Origin: Pedobacter alluvionis
Lineage (GTDB): Bacteria > Bacteroidota > Bacteroidia > Sphingobacteriales > Sphingobacteriaceae
Assembly: GCF_003664035.1 (NCBI RefSeq)
Contig: NZ_RCCK01000013.1
Span: 62,001 to 126,000 of the forward strand
Length of the DNA stretch: 64,000 nucleotides
Direction of reading: 5' to 3'
In this document: piece by piece, positions 9,101 through 17,265 of the stretch
Layout: each line of letters begins with the position of its first letter
How positions within the stretch are numbered: position 1 is the first letter of the stretch
The notes under the pieces: model-generated
Databases searched by the model: none
The model's input: the letters and a program-made list of their open reading frames with translations, nothing else
Told to the model about the DNA's origin: nothing
Program-made: the position numbers and the translations under genes

Positions 9101-10012
9101 TTAAACCAGCCCAGAATAAGTCAACACCAACCACCATAAACCTGTAGTAATAAACGAAAGCAATATCCCGATTCCAACCACCAGATTAGAAAGCTTCGGA
9201 TTAAGGTTATACTGATCAGCTACTACGCCAGCGGTCAGCAGCGTTGGCATAGCCATTTCGAAAATGGTTATTTTGGTAATGATTCCGTTCATATTTAAAG
9301 CGAGTGCGATAATTAATATTACCAATGGCGCTAAAATCAATTTATACAATAAAGCAAAGCTGATGTGTTGCAACTCGCTAAACCAACCGCCAAATTTTAG
9401 TTGTAAACCTATCGAAAACAATGCCAGTGGACCAACCGTTCCCGCCAGTTTATCGAACAATGGATCTAACGAAGAAACATCAATAAAGCGTGGTAGGGTT
9501 AGTGCCAGCACACAACCAATAAGCGGCGGAAAGGTCAATACCTTTTTCAGCACTACTTTCGGGTTTAACTTTTGATGCTGTGAAGAGCGGATAGCTACAA
9601 TTACACCAATGGTAGATAAAAGCATAAAGGTAACCTGATCGCAGATAATGGCAATAGCCAGTTCCTTTTCACTGAAATAAGCCACAATTAAAGGGAAACC
9701 TACAAATGAAGTATTGCTTAAAGAACTGGTGAGTTTTAAGCCGCCGGAAGTGGCTTTGCTCATATTCCGGATACGGCTATACAGGGTAATAAATAACCAA
9801 CCCAAAAGCCAGACACAAATTGGTGCCAGTGCAGGAAACAATAGATCCTTAGTCCAGGTAATGTGTGGCAGATATTTAAAAGAAACAGCGGGTAGCGCTA
9901 TGTAGATTATCCAGGCATTAATGCCTTTGTGTGCATCTTTAGGCAGCGATTTACTTTTTCTGAAAAGAATCCCCGCCAAAATACATAAACCTATAAGAAT
10001 GAAGTTTGCCAT
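9101..10012 (-). CDS. AEC-family (auxin efflux carrier-like) transporter
   Basis: A 303-residue, strongly hydrophobic protein with about ten membrane segments, arranged as two half-repeats of five. The N-terminal helix and the segment GINAWIIYIALPAVSFKYL, and the C-terminal TLLTAGVVADQYN, are typical of bacterial AEC/malate-permease-like carriers (mem_trans family). Such proteins are secondary transporters in the inner membrane for organic anions; the substrate here cannot be told. It lies 3' of the DEAD-box gene on the same strand, but a hairpin terminator at 10041-10071 separates the two, so it is probably transcribed on its own. Confidence 0.85.
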   Translation of the reverse strand: MANFILIGLCILAGILFRKSKSLPKDAHKGINAWIIYIALPAVSFKYLPHITWTKDLLFPALAPICVWLLGWLFITLYSRIRNMSKATSGGLKLTSSLSNTSFVGFPLIVAYFSEKELAIAIICDQVTFMLLSTIGVIVAIRSSQHQKLNPKVVLKKVLTFPPLIGCVLALTLPRFIDVSSLDPLFDKLAGTVGPLALFSIGLQLKFGGWFSELQHISFALLYKLILAPLVILIIALALNMNGIITKITIFEMAMPTLLTAGVVADQYNLNPKLSNLVVGIGILLSFITTGLWWLVLTYSGLV

Positions 10013-10040
10013 TGCTTAGCGCAAAGATAATTTATAAACC

Positions 10041-10071
10041 AAAACGCCAATAAGAATACTTATGGCGTTTT
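10041..10071 (-). terminator. Hairpin terminator downstream of the DEAD-box gene
   Basis: Arms AAAACGCCA-ATAAG and CTTAT-GGCGTTTT pair with one bulged base. The A and T tracts on the two sides make it usable in both directions, and it lies 8 bases after the helicase stop. Confidence 0.75.
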
Positions 10072-10078
10072 AAATAAT

Positions 10079-11299
10079 TTATACCGAAGGTTTTGGTTTT
10101 TTCTTTTTGTTCCAAACCTTTTTCTTGCCCTTATTTTGAGGTCTCTTTTCTTCCACATGCGTAATTTCCATTGCAGCTATGCTTTCTGGCAGTGGCATCC
10201 GGGGAACTTCTTTCTCAATTAATTTTTCGATGTTATCAAACTTCCGCTTATCTCTTCCGTTAACCAATGTAATGGCCGTTCCTTTGGTTGCAGCTCTTGC
10301 TGTACGGCCAATACGGTGTACGTAATCAGCAGGATCGCCAGGAACATCATAATTGATGACCAGGTCGATTCCCTCTACATCGATTCCGCGGGATAATACA
10401 TCTGTTCCGATTAAAATCGGTAATCTACGGTTTTTGAAAGCCAGTAAAATATCTTCACGTTCCTTTTGCCCCAAATCGGAGTGAAAAGCTTCGGCTTTAA
10501 TACCCAATCCCTTAAAAGTTTTGTATAAGGCTTTTACTTTTTCCTTTGTCGAAACGAAAATAATACTGCTCTTGTATTGTCCGCTTTTAAAAATATCGGT
10601 TAATAAGGCCTGTTTCTGCTGGTCGTGAATGTTATAAGCTTGCTGATCGATTCCCTCAGCAGGTTTAGCAATTGAAATGGTAATCTGCTTCGGTTCATGC
10701 AAGATCTTACCTGCCATGGTTCTTATTTTCGGCGCCATCGTAGCTGAGAACAAAAGCGTTTGCCTTTTCTTTGGCAGGTAACTAATAATGCGAACAATGT
10801 CGTCGTAAAAGCCCATATCCAACATCCTATCTGCTTCATCCAAAATCAAATGCTGCAAATGCTCCAGTTTTAACACACCTGAAGATAAATGAGCCATTAA
10901 TCTGCCCGGAGTGGCAATAATAATATCCACACCATCGCGCATAGAACGTTTTTGCTGCTCATAAGCAATACCGTCTCCCCCACCGTAAACGGCTAAAGAA
11001 CTGATATTGGTAAAATAAGCCAGGGCTTCTACCTGTAAATCGATCTGTTGTGCAAGCTCGCGTGTTGGCGCCAGGATTAAAGTATTATTATGTCTATCAA
11101 CAGCTTTGCTAATTTTATCCATTACGGGTAAAAGGTAGCTGGCCGTTTTTCCTGTACCGGTTTGAGCGCAGGCAATCAGATCATGATTATCTAAAATTAC
11201 CGGGATGGCTTGTTCTTGTATTGGAGTAGCGCTTTTATACCCCATAGCCATTAAGCCTTCGTATAAATCGGGGTTAAAATTAAAGTCGTTAAAATTCAA
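10079..11299 (-). CDS. DEAD-box ATP-dependent RNA helicase, RhlE-like
   Basis: A 406-residue superfamily 2 helicase that unwinds short RNA duplexes in ribosome assembly, RNA decay or cold adaptation. Motifs in order: Q motif (GYKSATPIQEQAIP, residues 20-33), Walker A AQTGTGKT (45-52), PTRELAQQ (Ia), ATPGR (Ib), DEAD (II), SAT (III), and in the second RecA domain STKEK, GTDVLSRGIDVEG (V) and HRIGRTARA (VI). The C-terminus after ~residue 375 is a short basic tail rich in Lys, a usual RNA-binding extension of RhlE-type enzymes. Monocistronic by context: a terminator follows and 185 bases separate it from hsp20. The exact paralogue is uncertain. Confidence 0.93.
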   Translation of the reverse strand: MNFNDFNFNPDLYEGLMAMGYKSATPIQEQAIPVILDNHDLIACAQTGTGKTASYLLPVMDKISKAVDRHNNTLILAPTRELAQQIDLQVEALAYFTNISSLAVYGGGDGIAYEQQKRSMRDGVDIIIATPGRLMAHLSSGVLKLEHLQHLILDEADRMLDMGFYDDIVRIISYLPKKRQTLLFSATMAPKIRTMAGKILHEPKQITISIAKPAEGIDQQAYNIHDQQKQALLTDIFKSGQYKSSIIFVSTKEKVKALYKTFKGLGIKAEAFHSDLGQKEREDILLAFKNRRLPILIGTDVLSRGIDVEGIDLVINYDVPGDPADYVHRIGRTARAATKGTAITLVNGRDKRKFDNIEKLIEKEVPRMPLPESIAAMEITHVEEKRPQNKGKKKVWNKKKKPKPSV

Positions 11300-11425
11300 T
11301 CTATTGTGTTTATGTCTTTTAGCAAAAGTACCTTAAAATACCGCTAATAGCAAACCCGATTTCAATATCCGTTTGCTCAGCAATTTGAAAGGCATTATAA
11401 AACAAGTTCTTCCCGTTTACTATAA

Positions 11426-11462
11426 AACAAAATAGCCCCAACTGTTTTAAACAATCGGGGCC
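11426..11462 (-). terminator. Rho-independent terminator of hsp20
   Basis: On the minus strand a 12-bp stem (GCCCCGATTGTT / AACAGTTGGGGC) with two G-U pairs precedes TATTTTGTTTT. The two wobble positions would be mismatches on the plus strand, which assigns it to the hsp20 transcript. Confidence 0.88.
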
Positions 11463-11484
11463 TGGAAATTATAATAGACGAAAC

Positions 11485-11937
11485 TTAGTCTACCAGAATA
11501 TCTTTTTCTGGTGTATTCGTTTCAGGGTTTTTAGGTAGTGTAACCTTCAAAATTCCATCAGCATAACTGGCTGAAATATTTTCTACTAAGACCTTTCCGT
11601 TTAAGCCAAAAGCTCTTTCGAAAGTGCCGTTGCTATATTCTCTACGGCTATACTTTTTGGCCGAATCGGCTTCTTCTTTAGGTTGGTAAGAAATGGTTAA
11701 TACATCATCTTTGGTAACCACCTTTAAGTTTTCTTTAACCAAAGCAGGCGCAAAAAGCTCAATAATAAAGCTGGTTTCTGTTTCTTCAATGTTAGCCGGT
11801 ACTTTTCTAAAGCCCTGGTTAAACATGCTGTGTTTATGGTGACCGAAAGGACCACCAAAATGTCTTCCAAATCTTCCCTCTCCTGCGCCGAAGCGACTAT
11901 GCATCTTGCCCGAATGGCATCTATGTTCTTTGTACAT
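11485..11937 (-). CDS. Small heat-shock protein, Hsp20/alpha-crystallin family
   Basis: A 150-residue ATP-independent holdase that binds unfolding proteins. The alpha-crystallin domain covers residues ~50-145: it begins at VPANIEETETSFIIELFAP, contains the VLTISYQPK strand and ends with the conserved A-DGILKVTLPK motif (A-x-x-x-G-x-L). The N-terminal ~45 residues are rich in His, Gly and Phe, as is usual for the variable arm of bacterial members. The C-terminus lacks an obvious I-x-I tail. It is the last gene of a minus-strand run (12894 to 11485) and is followed by a clear terminator; 54 bases separate it from the glycosyltransferase fragment, so it may be co-transcribed or have its own promoter. 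Confidence 0.93.
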   Translation of the reverse strand: MYKEHRCHSGKMHSRFGAGEGRFGRHFGGPFGHHKHSMFNQGFRKVPANIEETETSFIIELFAPALVKENLKVVTKDDVLTISYQPKEEADSAKKYSRREYSNGTFERAFGLNGKVLVENISASYADGILKVTLPKNPETNTPEKDILVD

Positions 11938-11991
11938 TGTTTTTAATTTTAATTGTTATTTATTCTTTTTATTTATCGGCCTGGGCCAATA

Positions 11992-12384
11992 TTAATTATG
12001 AAGCACTTGCTCCGTTTTAGGGATACCCAACAGCTGTGTAATGATATTTGCATAGGGATAGGATGGCGAAAAAACCGCGTAATCAAATTTCAAACCCCTT
12101 ATCTGAACCAAAATATCGTCGATAAATTTCATTGGCTCAAGCAGTGCGCTGATTAATCCGGATTTAGGTTTCTCTTCTTCATCAACAACCTTTTGTCCTT
12201 GAAAAACACTCAGCTCCTGATTGTAGGCTTTAAAGTCAGCACCGATTTGTTCTATAGGAGCTTTAAATTCATCCGAGCTAAAGAAAGTAACTTTCTCACC
12301 CCGGGCAATCAGTTCGTTGGCCATACCTAAAATCGGACTAACATCGGCCTGAGATGGATCGCTTAAAAAAAGTACCTGTGACAT
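11992..12384 (-). CDS. GT-B glycosyltransferase N-terminal half only (MGT/UGT-like), likely truncated remnant
   Basis: These 130 residues match the N-terminal domain of MGT-like GT1 glycosyltransferases: a first strand VLFLSDPSQADVSP, then ILGMANELIARGEKVTFFSS and FKAPIEQIGADFKAY, spaced as in that family. Full-length members have ~390-420 residues, with the sugar-nucleotide site in a C-terminal domain. Here the frame ends at residue 130 and the remaining 54 bases before hsp20 leave no room for it. Either this is a degraded gene or the half-domain has been reused. The open frame, plausible start and 4-base spacing from the preceding small gene argue it is still translated. Family call is moderate; activity as a transferase is unlikely. 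Confidence 0.6.
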   Translation of the reverse strand: MSQVLFLSDPSQADVSPILGMANELIARGEKVTFFSSDEFKAPIEQIGADFKAYNQELSVFQGQKVVDEEEKPKSGLISALLEPMKFIDDILVQIRGLKFDYAVFSPSYPYANIITQLLGIPKTEQVLHN

Positions 12385-12388
12385 AATG

Positions 12389-12622
12389 TTATCTTTTTAC
12401 TTGGTTTATACTGTCGGCAGGGCTAATCATGGTATCATCCATTTTTCTGCTATGGTGACTGTAACTATGGTTTCTATAATGTTCTTGCTGGCAATCGTCA
12501 TGATAATACCTGTTTTTAAAATCTAACCGATCGCGGTATCCATGCTGAATGGCCAGTACATTTAAGCTGTAAAAAGTTCCTGCAGCAACAGCCAATGCCA
12601 ATAATATTCTAAATGCTCTCAT
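12389..12622 (-). CDS. Small hypothetical membrane-anchored or exported protein, His/Tyr-rich
   Basis: A 77-residue protein that I do not recognise. Residues 3-25 form one hydrophobic segment (signal anchor or signal peptide), followed by a polar region with many His, Tyr, Arg and Asp (for example YYHDDCQQEHYRNHSYSHH). It lies between another small membrane protein (5-base gap) and the glycosyltransferase fragment (4-base gap), a spacing that points to one operon and to real translation. The histidines could bind metal, but nothing demonstrates this. Confidence 0.6.
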   Translation of the reverse strand: MRAFRILLALAVAAGTFYSLNVLAIQHGYRDRLDFKNRYYHDDCQQEHYRNHSYSHHSRKMDDTMISPADSINQVKR

Positions 12623-12627
12623 GGCGG

Positions 12628-12894
12628 TTAATAATTTACATTAATGTTGTTAACTGTTCCATTGCCTTGTACGGTTGGCCTGTACCATTGGTTATCGATC
12701 GGCACAATTGGGTTATAATGGTTTTCGAAACCGTTAAAGCGGCTATGAAAATAATGGCGACGCCTACCGATAAAGATCCTGAACATTAAACCGATCAGCA
12801 TGATGGCCAATATAAATTTGAATACAAATGGTATGAAGAAAGCGACTGCTCCAAGTACAATCCCGAATCCTATGGTTTTTAATATTTTTTTCAT
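12628..12894 (-). CDS. Small hypothetical membrane protein
   Basis: An 88-residue protein of unknown function. Residues ~5-42 are a hydrophobic hairpin (two segments around IVLGAVAFFIPFVFKFILAI), followed by RRRHYF, an Asn/Tyr-rich polar tail and a closing NNINVNY. It is the first gene of a minus-strand run with the 77-residue protein, the glycosyltransferase fragment and perhaps hsp20. Upstream is the inverted-repeat element 12920-12979. A stress-envelope role is only a guess from the neighbourhood. Confidence 0.6.
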   Translation of the reverse strand: MKKILKTIGFGIVLGAVAFFIPFVFKFILAIMLIGLMFRIFIGRRRHYFHSRFNGFENHYNPIVPIDNQWYRPTVQGNGTVNNINVNY

Positions 12895-12919
12895 CTTTTT
12901 ATATTATGTTTTTATTTGT

Positions 12920-12979
12920 GATGAAGCTATCATGATTTCTCCCGTTATTTTGGGTTTTGAAAATCATGATGGTTTCATC
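12920..12979 (+). repeat. Long hairpin element, copy 1 (related to 45768-45831)
   Basis: Arms 12920-12938 (GATGAAGCTATCATGATTT) and 12961-12979 (AAATCATGATGGTTTCATC) pair over all 19 positions as plus-strand RNA, two of the pairs being G-U; the loop is 22 bases. The left arm recurs at 45768 (GATGAAGCTACCATG), again with a complementary partner downstream. Confidence 0.65.
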
Positions 12980-13124
12980 TTTTATAATTTTAAAGCACTG
13001 TAATCAATTCACCTTAAACAAGTTGAATTAGCAATACTGTTGTTTTTGTTATTTATATAGGAAGACGAAGCAAGATTATTTTTACTTTAAATTATTTTGA
13101 TTTTTTTTATTTCTTAGGGACTTT

Positions 13125-13345
13125 GTCATCCTGAACGCAGTGAAGGATCTTTTTAGTAGATTAACTCGTCGGTCGGTGAGACACCAACCGATAGAATAAT
13201 GTCATCCTGAGCGTAGTCGAAGGATCTTTTAGTAGATAATCCTTTCAGTCGGTGAGACATCAACCAATAGAAATCTTTGGGTAATATAGTCCAAAGATCT
13301 CTCCACTCCGCGTTGCTGCGGTCGAGATGACGAATTCGCGGAGAG
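13125..13345. repeat. Cluster of palindromic intergenic repeats with a tandemly duplicated ~75-base unit
   Basis: Unit 1 (13125-13200) and unit 2 (13201-13274) both begin GTCATCCTGA, continue CGAAGGATCTT- or TGAAGGATCTT-like, and end with a GTCGGTGAGAC / ATCAACC-type hairpin and ATAGAA. A third, different repeat follows (13290-13345, with CTCCACTCCGC and CGGTCGAGATGACG), of the type found near 34801 and 51534. No gene is supported from 12980 to 13416. Confidence 0.75.
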
Positions 13346-13385
13346 ACTTTCAAGATGTTTAGAATAACGCAAAAATAGATAAACA

Positions 13386-13410
13386 AAAAAGCCCCGAATT
13401 AATCGAGGCT
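13386..13410 (-). terminator. Rho-independent terminator after the 13417-13770 gene
   Basis: On the minus strand the stem GCCTCGA / TCGGGGC (one G-U pair) with loop TTAAT is followed by six T. Confidence 0.85.
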
Positions 13411-13416
13411 TCCAAA

Positions 13417-13770
13417 CTATTCCTTATTACGGTGGTGGCCCCATCCGCCACATCTCCGCTTGTATTCTTCCTTAAATTTTACGCGCTCCTCTTCGTTCAT
13501 CGAATCCCATTTGGCACGCATTCCCCTGGCGCGCTCACGGAAACCATTATGTCCTCCATGAGCACCTTTATTAAAGTTCCCAAAAAGTAACCTGCACAGC
13601 ACAAGTAAACCGAGAGCTTGCCAATAATTAAGTTTGCCTGCATGTGCCACCTCAGGTAAAATCCAATTCCATAAAAACATAACCACATAACCCAATACCG
13701 CTGCAATAAGCACCGCTACGGGCAAAAAGAAAATAAATTTCTTGCGCCGATTAAAATTTCTATTCATCAT
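13417..13770 (-). CDS. Hypothetical membrane protein encoded with an ECF sigma factor
   Basis: A 117-residue protein with a basic start (NRNFNRRKKF), a membrane segment at ~12-33, a second hydrophobic stretch at ~47-64 and a charged cytoplasmic or periplasmic tail rich in Arg, Lys, Glu, Gly and His (ending GGWGHHRNKE). It starts 10 bases after the stop of the sigma-factor gene at 13781-14332, so the two form an operon, closed by a terminator. The position is that of an anti-sigma or sigma-regulated membrane partner, but it shows no zinc-finger anti-sigma motif (H-x3-C-x2-C). I do not recognise the family. Confidence 0.75.
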   Translation of the reverse strand: MMNRNFNRRKKFIFFLPVAVLIAAVLGYVVMFLWNWILPEVAHAGKLNYWQALGLLVLCRLLFGNFNKGAHGGHNGFRERARGMRAKWDSMNEEERVKFKEEYKRRCGGWGHHRNKE

Positions 13771-13780
13771 GTCTGCAAAT

Positions 13781-14332
13781 TTAATAGTTAATAAATTCCT
13801 GATATAAATTTTGTAAACGGTTACGCAGGTGTTTTACCGCATAACCCTTTCTTGATATTAATGTTTTAATATTCTCTCCGCTTTCATCTGCCAGTTCCTG
13901 AAAAGTACGTTCCTCCAATTCGTTCTGAACAAACACATAGCGTTGATTTTCGGGCAGCTCTTCCAAGGCTAAAAACAGTTGATCCCAGAATAGTTTTTTC
14001 AAACTTTCCTCTTCAGGCGAATAAGCCTCGGCAAGTAAAATTTCTTTAAAATTGATTTCGCCGTCTTCACCTTCGAAAGTGAAATCTTCTAACGATTCTT
14101 CTTTTTGTTTACGGTATTTATCGGTGATTTTATTTCTTGCCACGCGGTATAGCCAGCCACTAATCTGCTCAATGGCGCCAGCCTCGGGTTGGTTGCTAAG
14201 TTGAAACCAAACATCCTGTAAAATATCTTCTGCATCCTCATCCGTATTCACCCTTCCACGGATGAAACTGAATAAGCGCTTACCATAATTGGCAACCGTT
14301 GAAATGATATTTTGAGGTTCGTTTGTTGGCAC
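13781..14332 (-). CDS. ECF-type RNA polymerase sigma factor
   Basis: A 183-residue group IV sigma factor. Region 2 spans residues ~15-75 (DAEDILQDVWFQLS, then GWLYRVARNKITDKYRK, the -10 recognition part). After an acidic linker, region 4 covers ~125-180 (LEELPENQRYVFVQNELEERTFQELA, a helix-turn-helix for the -35). No extra C-terminal domain is present. It is followed after 10 bases by a small two-segment membrane protein that may control it. The target genes are unknown; the envelope-stress setting is typical of ECF factors. Upstream, 123 bases separate it from panE. Confidence 0.92.
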   Translation of the reverse strand: MPTNEPQNIISTVANYGKRLFSFIRGRVNTDEDAEDILQDVWFQLSNQPEAGAIEQISGWLYRVARNKITDKYRKQKEESLEDFTFEGEDGEINFKEILLAEAYSPEEESLKKLFWDQLFLALEELPENQRYVFVQNELEERTFQELADESGENIKTLISRKGYAVKHLRNRLQNLYQEFINY

Positions 14333-14455
14333 TAAATTTTACTTAACAACCCAGTAAACGGATGAAACTCAATATTACTTTAAATTTTCTTTATTTTTTT
14401 CAGAAAATGGATTTTTACAGATCAAAAGAACCTGATTTTTAGCATCTTATATCGA

Positions 14456-15382
14456 TTATTTTTTAAGTAATCCTTCGTATAGTTTTAGATAAGTTGGTGC
14501 TGCAATGCCAAATTTTTCGGCCTCCCGCACAATATAGCCTGTTAACGACTCAACCTCTGTTTGTGGATTCTGATTGAGATAATCGCGGTGCATGGATGAG
14601 GTAACCTCGTAGGGCATCGATTTCATCGTATTTAATGTCTTGCACGAAATTTCATCACTAATTTTTACGCCTTTAGCAAGGGCAAGGTTTTTCACCTCTT
14701 CAATTAGCTTTAGAACAGTTTCAGTATTTTCTTCGAGTACCTTGCCGATAGTGCTATCGAAATAAGATGTAGAGGTAGCCGCAGGAGAAATAAATATAAA
14801 TTTTTCCCAGATGGCGGTAGAGATTTTATCCGAAACCGTTACATCAATTCCTGCATCAAACATTAAATCTTTCAGGTGTAAAACCGCTTCGCCTATTGGT
14901 CCATCCATTCCAAAAGATAACTTCTGGATGTTGCCAGAATTTTCGATGATACCCGGCGATTTAATTTTGGAAACAATAAATGCACAGCCTTTTAAAACGT
15001 TTACATGAGGCAGAATTTCTAGAATCTCATCGCTCGCACTAACGCCGTTTAAAAGCGGCAATAATATCGTGTTATGGCCGATTAAAGGCTTTAGCTTTTC
15101 GATGGTTTGTTTTAAATCGTAGCTTTTAGTGCAGATGATAATATAATCGGCCATGCCAACTTTACTATAATCATCGGTAGCCAAATGTGGCTGAGTTACA
15201 AAACTTTCGTCTCCATTTATTACAGTTAAGCCCTTGTATTGGATCTCCTTTAAATGTTCACCACGGGCAACAAAAACAACTTCTACGTTCTTTCCATCAG
15301 CGTATTGCTTAGACAGTAAACCTCCGAAATACCCACCTACACCACCAATTCCGACAATAACAATTCTTGTTTTATTTAGCAT
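14456..15382 (-). CDS. panE: 2-dehydropantoate 2-reductase (ketopantoate reductase)
   Basis: A 308-residue NADPH-dependent reductase forming pantoate, a step toward pantothenate and coenzyme A. The N-terminal Rossmann motif GIGGVGGYFGG (residues 11-21) and the family helix LLPLLNGVSASDEI are clear. The C-terminal domain carries the catalytic-lysine context WEKFIFISPAAT and the conserved SSMHRDYLNQNPQTEVE segment near the end. Length is normal. It begins 24 bases downstream of the beta-propeller lipoprotein gene on the same strand, so the two may be co-transcribed, without an obvious functional tie. Confidence 0.9.
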   Translation of the reverse strand: MLNKTRIVIVGIGGVGGYFGGLLSKQYADGKNVEVVFVARGEHLKEIQYKGLTVINGDESFVTQPHLATDDYSKVGMADYIIICTKSYDLKQTIEKLKPLIGHNTILLPLLNGVSASDEILEILPHVNVLKGCAFIVSKIKSPGIIENSGNIQKLSFGMDGPIGEAVLHLKDLMFDAGIDVTVSDKISTAIWEKFIFISPAATSTSYFDSTIGKVLEENTETVLKLIEEVKNLALAKGVKISDEISCKTLNTMKSMPYEVTSSMHRDYLNQNPQTEVESLTGYIVREAEKFGIAAPTYLKLYEGLLKK

Positions 15383-15406
15383 GTTAACCTAAATATGATA
15401 AACAGA

Positions 15407-16348
15407 TTATTTCAATGCGCCAGTTGGATTATTCCCCTTATCCACTACCCTTTTAATGTTCCCGTCTAAATCGGAAACATATATTTTACTCTCGGTAAAT
15501 GGCTTTTCAGCTCCACTATAAAAAATCCGGTTATCGGCTGTAAGAAAAACATAGGGAACATTCATACCTTTAGGTGAAATCCTTTGTACTTTTTTACTGG
15601 CTAAATCTAAGATATAAACGGCTTCACTTGGTCCTTTTAATCCATTCAAAACATCGGTATTTCCTGCATTAAAAACCAGTTTCGTTCCGTCTTTTGTATA
15701 AAAAAAACGGTTGCTACTTGCAATGGAAAACTCTTTCCCGATCAAATCGGCTATCAATTTGGTATCGATTAACTTGCCCTTAAGGTCAAAGGTGTAGAGC
15801 CTGGTAAGATCATGCCCGATGATTTCCTTTTCATTTTTCCAGGTTGGTGCATAAACATTTATTTTAGATGCGCTATCAAGCATCACATAACCAGAATTAT
15901 CAGTTTTAATAACACCTATCTTCCATAGGTTTTTGCTATTGAAAATATTGAAAGCGATCGCAACACCATCAGGCGACCACATGGCCTGATAATAATTATT
16001 GCTATTTACCTGCAATTTACCCTGGCTTTTGTTTTCCATATCGGCAATCCAAATGGATCGGTTCCCAACAGAATCGCTCAGTGTATATGCCAGTTTATTT
16101 CCGTCAGGAGAAATAGCCGGATTGGTTGCGCCACCAAACGAAATCTGCTTCATGGTATCAATACTCGTGGCTACAATTTTATCTCCATCCTGATAGGCTA
16201 ATGCGAAATTTTTACTGCTTAAAGAAACCGTATCTAAAACGGCTTTGCCATTTTCCTCCTCAGATTTATTATTGCTGCAGGAAGTAATTAATGCAACGCA
16301 AGGAATTAAAATAGAAACTAATGTTGTACTGATTTTCGTCATATACAA
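15407..16348 (-). CDS. TolB-like beta-propeller lipoprotein
   Basis: A 313-residue lipoprotein: signal peptide with lipobox LITS-C24. The mature part shows repeated WD40/TolB-like blades of the PD40 type, for example NPAISPDGNKLAYTLSD, QAMWSPDGVAIAFNIF and TKDGTKLVFNAGN. Such proteins are periplasmic or outer-membrane-attached and often mediate protein contacts; no enzyme residues are visible. The start could be Met1 or Met3; both give the same signal peptide. The 155 bases between it and the DUF4197 gene contain a short perfect inverted repeat (16473-16496). Confidence 0.8.
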   Translation of the reverse strand: MYMTKISTTLVSILIPCVALITSCSNNKSEEENGKAVLDTVSLSSKNFALAYQDGDKIVATSIDTMKQISFGGATNPAISPDGNKLAYTLSDSVGNRSIWIADMENKSQGKLQVNSNNYYQAMWSPDGVAIAFNIFNSKNLWKIGVIKTDNSGYVMLDSASKINVYAPTWKNEKEIIGHDLTRLYTFDLKGKLIDTKLIADLIGKEFSIASSNRFFYTKDGTKLVFNAGNTDVLNGLKGPSEAVYILDLASKKVQRISPKGMNVPYVFLTADNRIFYSGAEKPFTESKIYVSDLDGNIKRVVDKGNNPTGALK

Positions 16349-16472
16349 TTTTACAAATAGTTTTTTGTCTATTATTCAGAGATGCCTTGGAGAAGCTATA
16401 TTTTACTTAATACAAACTTTCTAATTTTGGATGGTGAGGACACCAGGCCGGGGCAAATGACTTCTTTCCTCC

Positions 16473-16496
16473 GTGGTTCGTGTTCCCACGAACCAC
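16473..16496. repeat. Short inverted repeat downstream of the DUF4197 gene
   Basis: Perfect 10-bp arms GTGGTTCGTG and CACGAACCAC with a 4-base loop lie a few bases after the DUF4197 stop. There is no T-run, so it is only a possible transcript-end stabiliser. Confidence 0.55.
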
Positions 16497-16503
16497 ACCA
16501 TAT

Positions 16504-17265
16504 TTAAATCTTTTTCCTATCCGCGTAACCGAACACCTTTTGCAATAAGGTGGTACTTCTTGCGCTTAAATTGCCCCTGATTTTAAGCTCTTCCTTTGCA
16601 ACTTCAACAAATAAACCATCTATTGCTTTTTGCGTAACATATTCGGTTAAGTTGGTGTTTACAGGCCTTACCAAAGGCAAGCGGTTGTATTGTGTAGTTA
16701 AATCGCTGTAATACCTGGCAGCGTTTACTTTATTTAGACTTGTGTTTACAATGGGGCTAAATTTCTGAATCAGCTGTGCAGTGGTGACCCTTTTAAAATA
16801 TTCAGTAGCGGCGTCTTTATTTCCCAAAAGAATATTGGTGGCATCGGTTAATGTCATTTGTTTAATGGCCGATATAAAAATAGGCTTCGCTTCGGTAGCA
16901 GCATCTTCGGCAGCACGGTTTAAGCTCACAATTACATTATCGCAAAGTTTGTTCAGACCGATGCTACGTAAAGTTTTTTCAACCTTTTGTGCTTCGGGAG
17001 GCATCAAAATTTTAACGGCTAGGTTGCCTAAAAAGCCATCTTTAACCGAAAGCCTGTCTGCACCGGCAGAAACACCGATTTGTAGCGCCTCCTTAATCCC
17101 TTGTCCTATTTCAAAAGTAGATGGCGTTCCGGTGGCAGCTGTCATAGTACCCGGCTTTTGGGTTACTTTTTTAAATATATCACTCAATTTAATCTGCGCG
17201 CTAACATTTAGGCTTGCAAATACTAACATGGTCATTGATATCGATAAAATATTGATTCTTTTCAT
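16504..17265 (-). CDS. DUF4197 domain-containing exported protein
   Basis: A 253-residue protein with a signal peptide (residues 1-23, cleaved after NVSA). The remainder matches the DUF4197 layout: a helical domain beginning GIKEALQIGVSAGADRLS, followed by DGFLGNLAVKILMPPEAQKVEKTL, NRAAEDAATEAKPIF, TDATNILLG-DAATEYF and the C-terminal VTQKAIDGLFVEVAKEE. The function of this family is unknown; members are periplasmic. No operon partner is obvious. Confidence 0.87.
   Translation of the reverse strand: MKRINILSISMTMLVFASLNVSAQIKLSDIFKKVTQKPGTMTAATGTPSTFEIGQGIKEALQIGVSAGADRLSVKDGFLGNLAVKILMPPEAQKVEKTLRSIGLNKLCDNVIVSLNRAAEDAATEAKPIFISAIKQMTLTDATNILLGNKDAATEYFKRVTTAQLIQKFSPIVNTSLNKVNAARYYSDLTTQYNRLPLVRPVNTNLTEYVTQKAIDGLFVEVAKEELKIRGNLSARSTTLLQKVFGYADRKKI

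Noticed and set aside
13125..13345. Possible CRISPR array
   Set aside because: Only two ~75-base units plus an unrelated repeat; spacers are not unique and no cas gene is near.
13153..13386. A 77-codon minus-strand frame over the tandem repeats
   Set aside because: Composed of repeat sequence; no start context or domain.
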